Shown: one piece after another, positions 61,431 through 64,000 of the stretch
Numbering within the stretch: position 1 is the first letter of the stretch
Layout: each line of letters opens with the position of its first letter
NCBI RefSeq assembly: GCF_000764305.2
Contig: NW_025938101.1
Span: 143,526 to 207,525 of the forward strand
DNA: 64,000 bases
Direction: 5' to 3'
DNA from: Hyalella azteca
Taxonomy: Eukaryota > Arthropoda > Malacostraca > Amphipoda > Hyalellidae
Translations under genes and position numbers: made by a program
Notes under the pieces: model-generated
What the model was told of the DNA's origin: nothing
Database searches by the model: none
Seen by the model: the letters and a program-made list of their open reading frames with translations, nothing else

Positions 61431-61794
61431 AAGGTAAGACAGGATTGCAGCCTTCATGGGGTAAGAAAGGACTGGCCCATGGCATGCATTCTGATTGCAC
61501 TGAATTTAATTTGACAAAAGAATATGTTAGAGCAATCATTGCCTGTCATTTCAGTGTTTCTTTCAACCCTCTTCTGCAAATAATGAATTTTTGGTTAGTT
61601 TTCAAAGAAAACCTATGTAAAGAAGGGTCACAAAATAGTTAACCCTTTTTGGGAAATAAGCTGTGTCTGATTAAAAAAAATTTTTGGCCAGTTTTGTGGA
61701 TGTAGGCAAGTAACCTCAAGTAACAAGCAACTTTTGAGACATACTAGGCATTCCTACCTGCTTTCATCACTGCCTGACAACTATTCTAAAATGG

Positions 61795-62722
61795 GGTAAA
61801 AAAGGACCGGACATGGGGTAAGACAGGACCACTAAATGATCCTGTTTTACCGTAAAATGGGCTAACTTAGACCACTTTTTTCTTTATAAATGATGCCATT
61901 TTTTTACTAGCTAAATTAAACTTGAATTGAAACATGCAAAATACAGGTCTATACTCTAGCTTCACTTACCATAAATTGCTGGCTCCTGCCTCTCATAGTC
62001 TTTACGTAATTTAAAAAAAAAGTGATGGTCTTTGTTACCCCAGCTCTTGGGGTAACTTAGACCGGGTGGTAAAATCAATTATATTTTTTGGTAAAATAAC
62101 TCTAAATAACTCCAGGTTTTGGTGCATTCTAGTAGAACTCTTCTAGTTACATATGCAAATGACAAACTTGAGGAAAGTGTCATAATTTGCAAATGGGGGG
62201 CACTGCCCCATAATGAGGGAAATGTGACTACCTAATGGCAGCCCTGATGGGGTAATATTGACTGGCTTGGATATTAAGTTAAAATTACCATATATAAGAC
62301 TCCGTAGAGTCTGAAACACAAAGAAAAAAAACATAAATAGGCTGTCAGACATAAAATATGTTATATATGGTAATTTTATATTAACTTCCAAGCCGGTCTA
62401 TGTTATAAATTGGAGGGGGTACTCTGACAGGCTTTAAATAATAGCATTTTTTCGTGGGTCACATTTTCAATTTTTTAACCTATTAGATATGCAAACTTTT
62501 TAAATCTTTCTATTGTGTTATGTAGCCTCAGTATTAGGCCTTTAATGCCCATTGACAAAATTTTTCTATGTCAAATAGTTTTTGAGTTGTGTGGGTTTTA
62601 GTTAAAAAAACAAAAAGTGGTCTAAGTTACCCCGCCGGTCTAAGTTACCCCATTTTACGGTACCCCACAAGTGAATGAAGTGATCCTATCTTACCCCACA
62701 AATGGTCCTGTCTTACCCCACC
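61795..62722. mobile_element. Foldback repeat with GGGGTAAGACAGGACC and GGGGTAACTTAGACC motifs
   Basis: The left arm (61795-61886) carries GGGGTAAGACAGGACC, TTTACCGTAAAATGGG and CTAACTTAGACCACTTTTT. The right arm (62615-62722) carries their complements in mirror order. A second nested inverted repeat (about 62262-62302 with 62355-62396) shares TTAAAATTACCATATATA-like sequence. Similar motifs at 61431-61480 and 63588-63613 suggest a larger element. No ORF of note. Confidence 0.65.
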
Positions 62723-64000
62723 AAATGATCTTACCCAATAGTTTATCAAAAATGGCTTTTAAATGAACATATTATTGTGCATAGTATACATGGAGTATTT
62801 TGGTCAAAATTTCCATCTTTTGCTTAAAATAACCATCCTAACTTGTTAGCTTTTTTAATTAGATGAAATTAGCATACTATTGTGAATTGCATCATGGGGA
62901 TGGAGCAAATAGGGATGTCTCTTCCTATAGTATATGTGAGCTGCAGAACAATGTGCAAGAGTGGTTGGGGAAAAATCATTTTGTGAAACATAAAAAATAA
63001 TTATTATCACAATTTTGTGAGAGGGCATGGCATGGCCACATGGGCTATGTTTGAAGAAGTGCACCACAAATGCAGTTAGCAAGAAAACGCATGACTTCGA
63101 CTCTTAAGTTATTATTCATTGGTTTTATTACCAATTTGATAAACTTTCAGACAATGACACTAATGGGATATACATGTAGCATTTAGCAGTGCTCTACAAT
63201 GAATCAAAGCCAACCTACTATTTATATGCTTAACAAAGTTTTCTCGTGGCAAAAATTCCAATGTGATTGATATTAGAGTTGACTTCATGCAACACAAAAC
63301 AGTAACAAGTGGTTGTTTAATCAAATAATGTGTTTCTAGATGGATAATATTGAATATCAGATTTATATTTTTACTAAAAACCTTGTAACAGAAGAATTAC
63401 CTGTTGGTCCTTTCTTCCCCCAGCCACTTTTTTTAATCTGTACAGAAATGAGAAAACTGTGCTGTATGCAAAAAGTCTGAGTTGTAGCTTTGAAGCCCAT
63501 TGCATAACCACACCTTGTGATAAGCTTAGGATTTTTTAGTTATTCATGGTATAGATGCTACATGCCTGTTAGTGTTAGTGATTTTGGTCCAGTCTTACCC
63601 CATCTGACCCCGATTGGAAATTTAAGGTAATGATCAGGAGGACTGCTTTTCAAAATTCTCACGGAATTACACCACACCGCCATTGCACGGATTTTGTAAG
63701 AGATCTTGAACATTCTCACGGAATTGCTATGTTTTCACGATTCATCATTTAAACAACTAACATCTCAATTTCGTCTAAAAAAAGATTACTCATTACGTTG
63801 CCTTAATCCTTGAGCGTAGAAAATAAACACCTAAATTGTTTTAGTGTACCTACTGAATTACTGCATCCATCGCACCTTCTTCAACTCCACAGTGCACGCT
63901 ATCAGTTCCGTCTCCTACGATGCGGATGTGAGCAGCTACTTTATATAATGCAGTAGCTACTCTAAAAATAATAGAACCGATGTTTTTTAAGAAACAAAGG

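Overview
This is a repeat-rich, AT-rich animal nuclear window. It is not bacterial: coding sequence is broken by GT..AG introns, intergenic spaces are long, and transposon relics are dense. The three recognisable genes have clear animal counterparts. A degenerate TTAGG-type tract (arthropod telomere motif) at 34806-34990 points to an arthropod, possibly a crustacean or insect, but the species cannot be read from the sequence. It is a short-read assembly: it has a 973-base N gap (41474-42446), single Ns at 10624 and 12148, and two unremoved Nextera mate-pair junction adapters (11901-11937 and 31231-31268).

Layout. From 1 to about 39 kb I find no intact gene. This part holds dispersed repeats: a long noncoding family at about 2840-3771 and 14461-15408; Helentron-like DINE/HINE elements at 9542, 9757, 10625, 21056 and 32987; small inverted-repeat elements at 5575, 22408 and 23829; a tRNA-Ile-derived insertion at 15019-15208; and a non-LTR reverse transcriptase fragment at 28574-28875. 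It also holds many minisatellites (12, 39, 42, 76, 81, 84 and 111 bp units) and two candidate TATA-type promoters (19018 and 38252).

From 39.9 to 44.4 kb, minus strand, lies TBCEL (tubulin cofactor E-like). Five coding exons are readable. Two missing blocks are implied by homology and by splice phase. One lies in the region of the N gap. The other should sit between exons at 44107 and 43536, where there is a 60-bp exact duplication of the exon end and a 33-bp minisatellite. From 51.5 to 56.1 kb, plus strand, is a complete six-exon ETHE1 (mitochondrial persulfide dioxygenase, 301 aa) whose introns 3 and 4 carry four foldback elements. From 57.6 to 59.5 kb, minus strand and convergent with ETHE1, is a complete four-exon mTERF-family gene (382 aa) with a strong mitochondrial targeting sequence. 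Upstream of it is a roughly 0.9-2.2 kb foldback repeat built on GGGGTAAG-type motifs.

ETHE1 and the mTERF protein both act in mitochondria (sulfide detoxification; organelle gene expression or ribosome assembly), while TBCEL acts on cytosolic tubulin. I see no evidence that they are co-regulated. The most useful observations are the adapter junctions, the damaged TBCEL locus, the HINE family, the cluster of foldback elements in the ETHE1 introns, and the 111-bp frame-preserving minisatellite.
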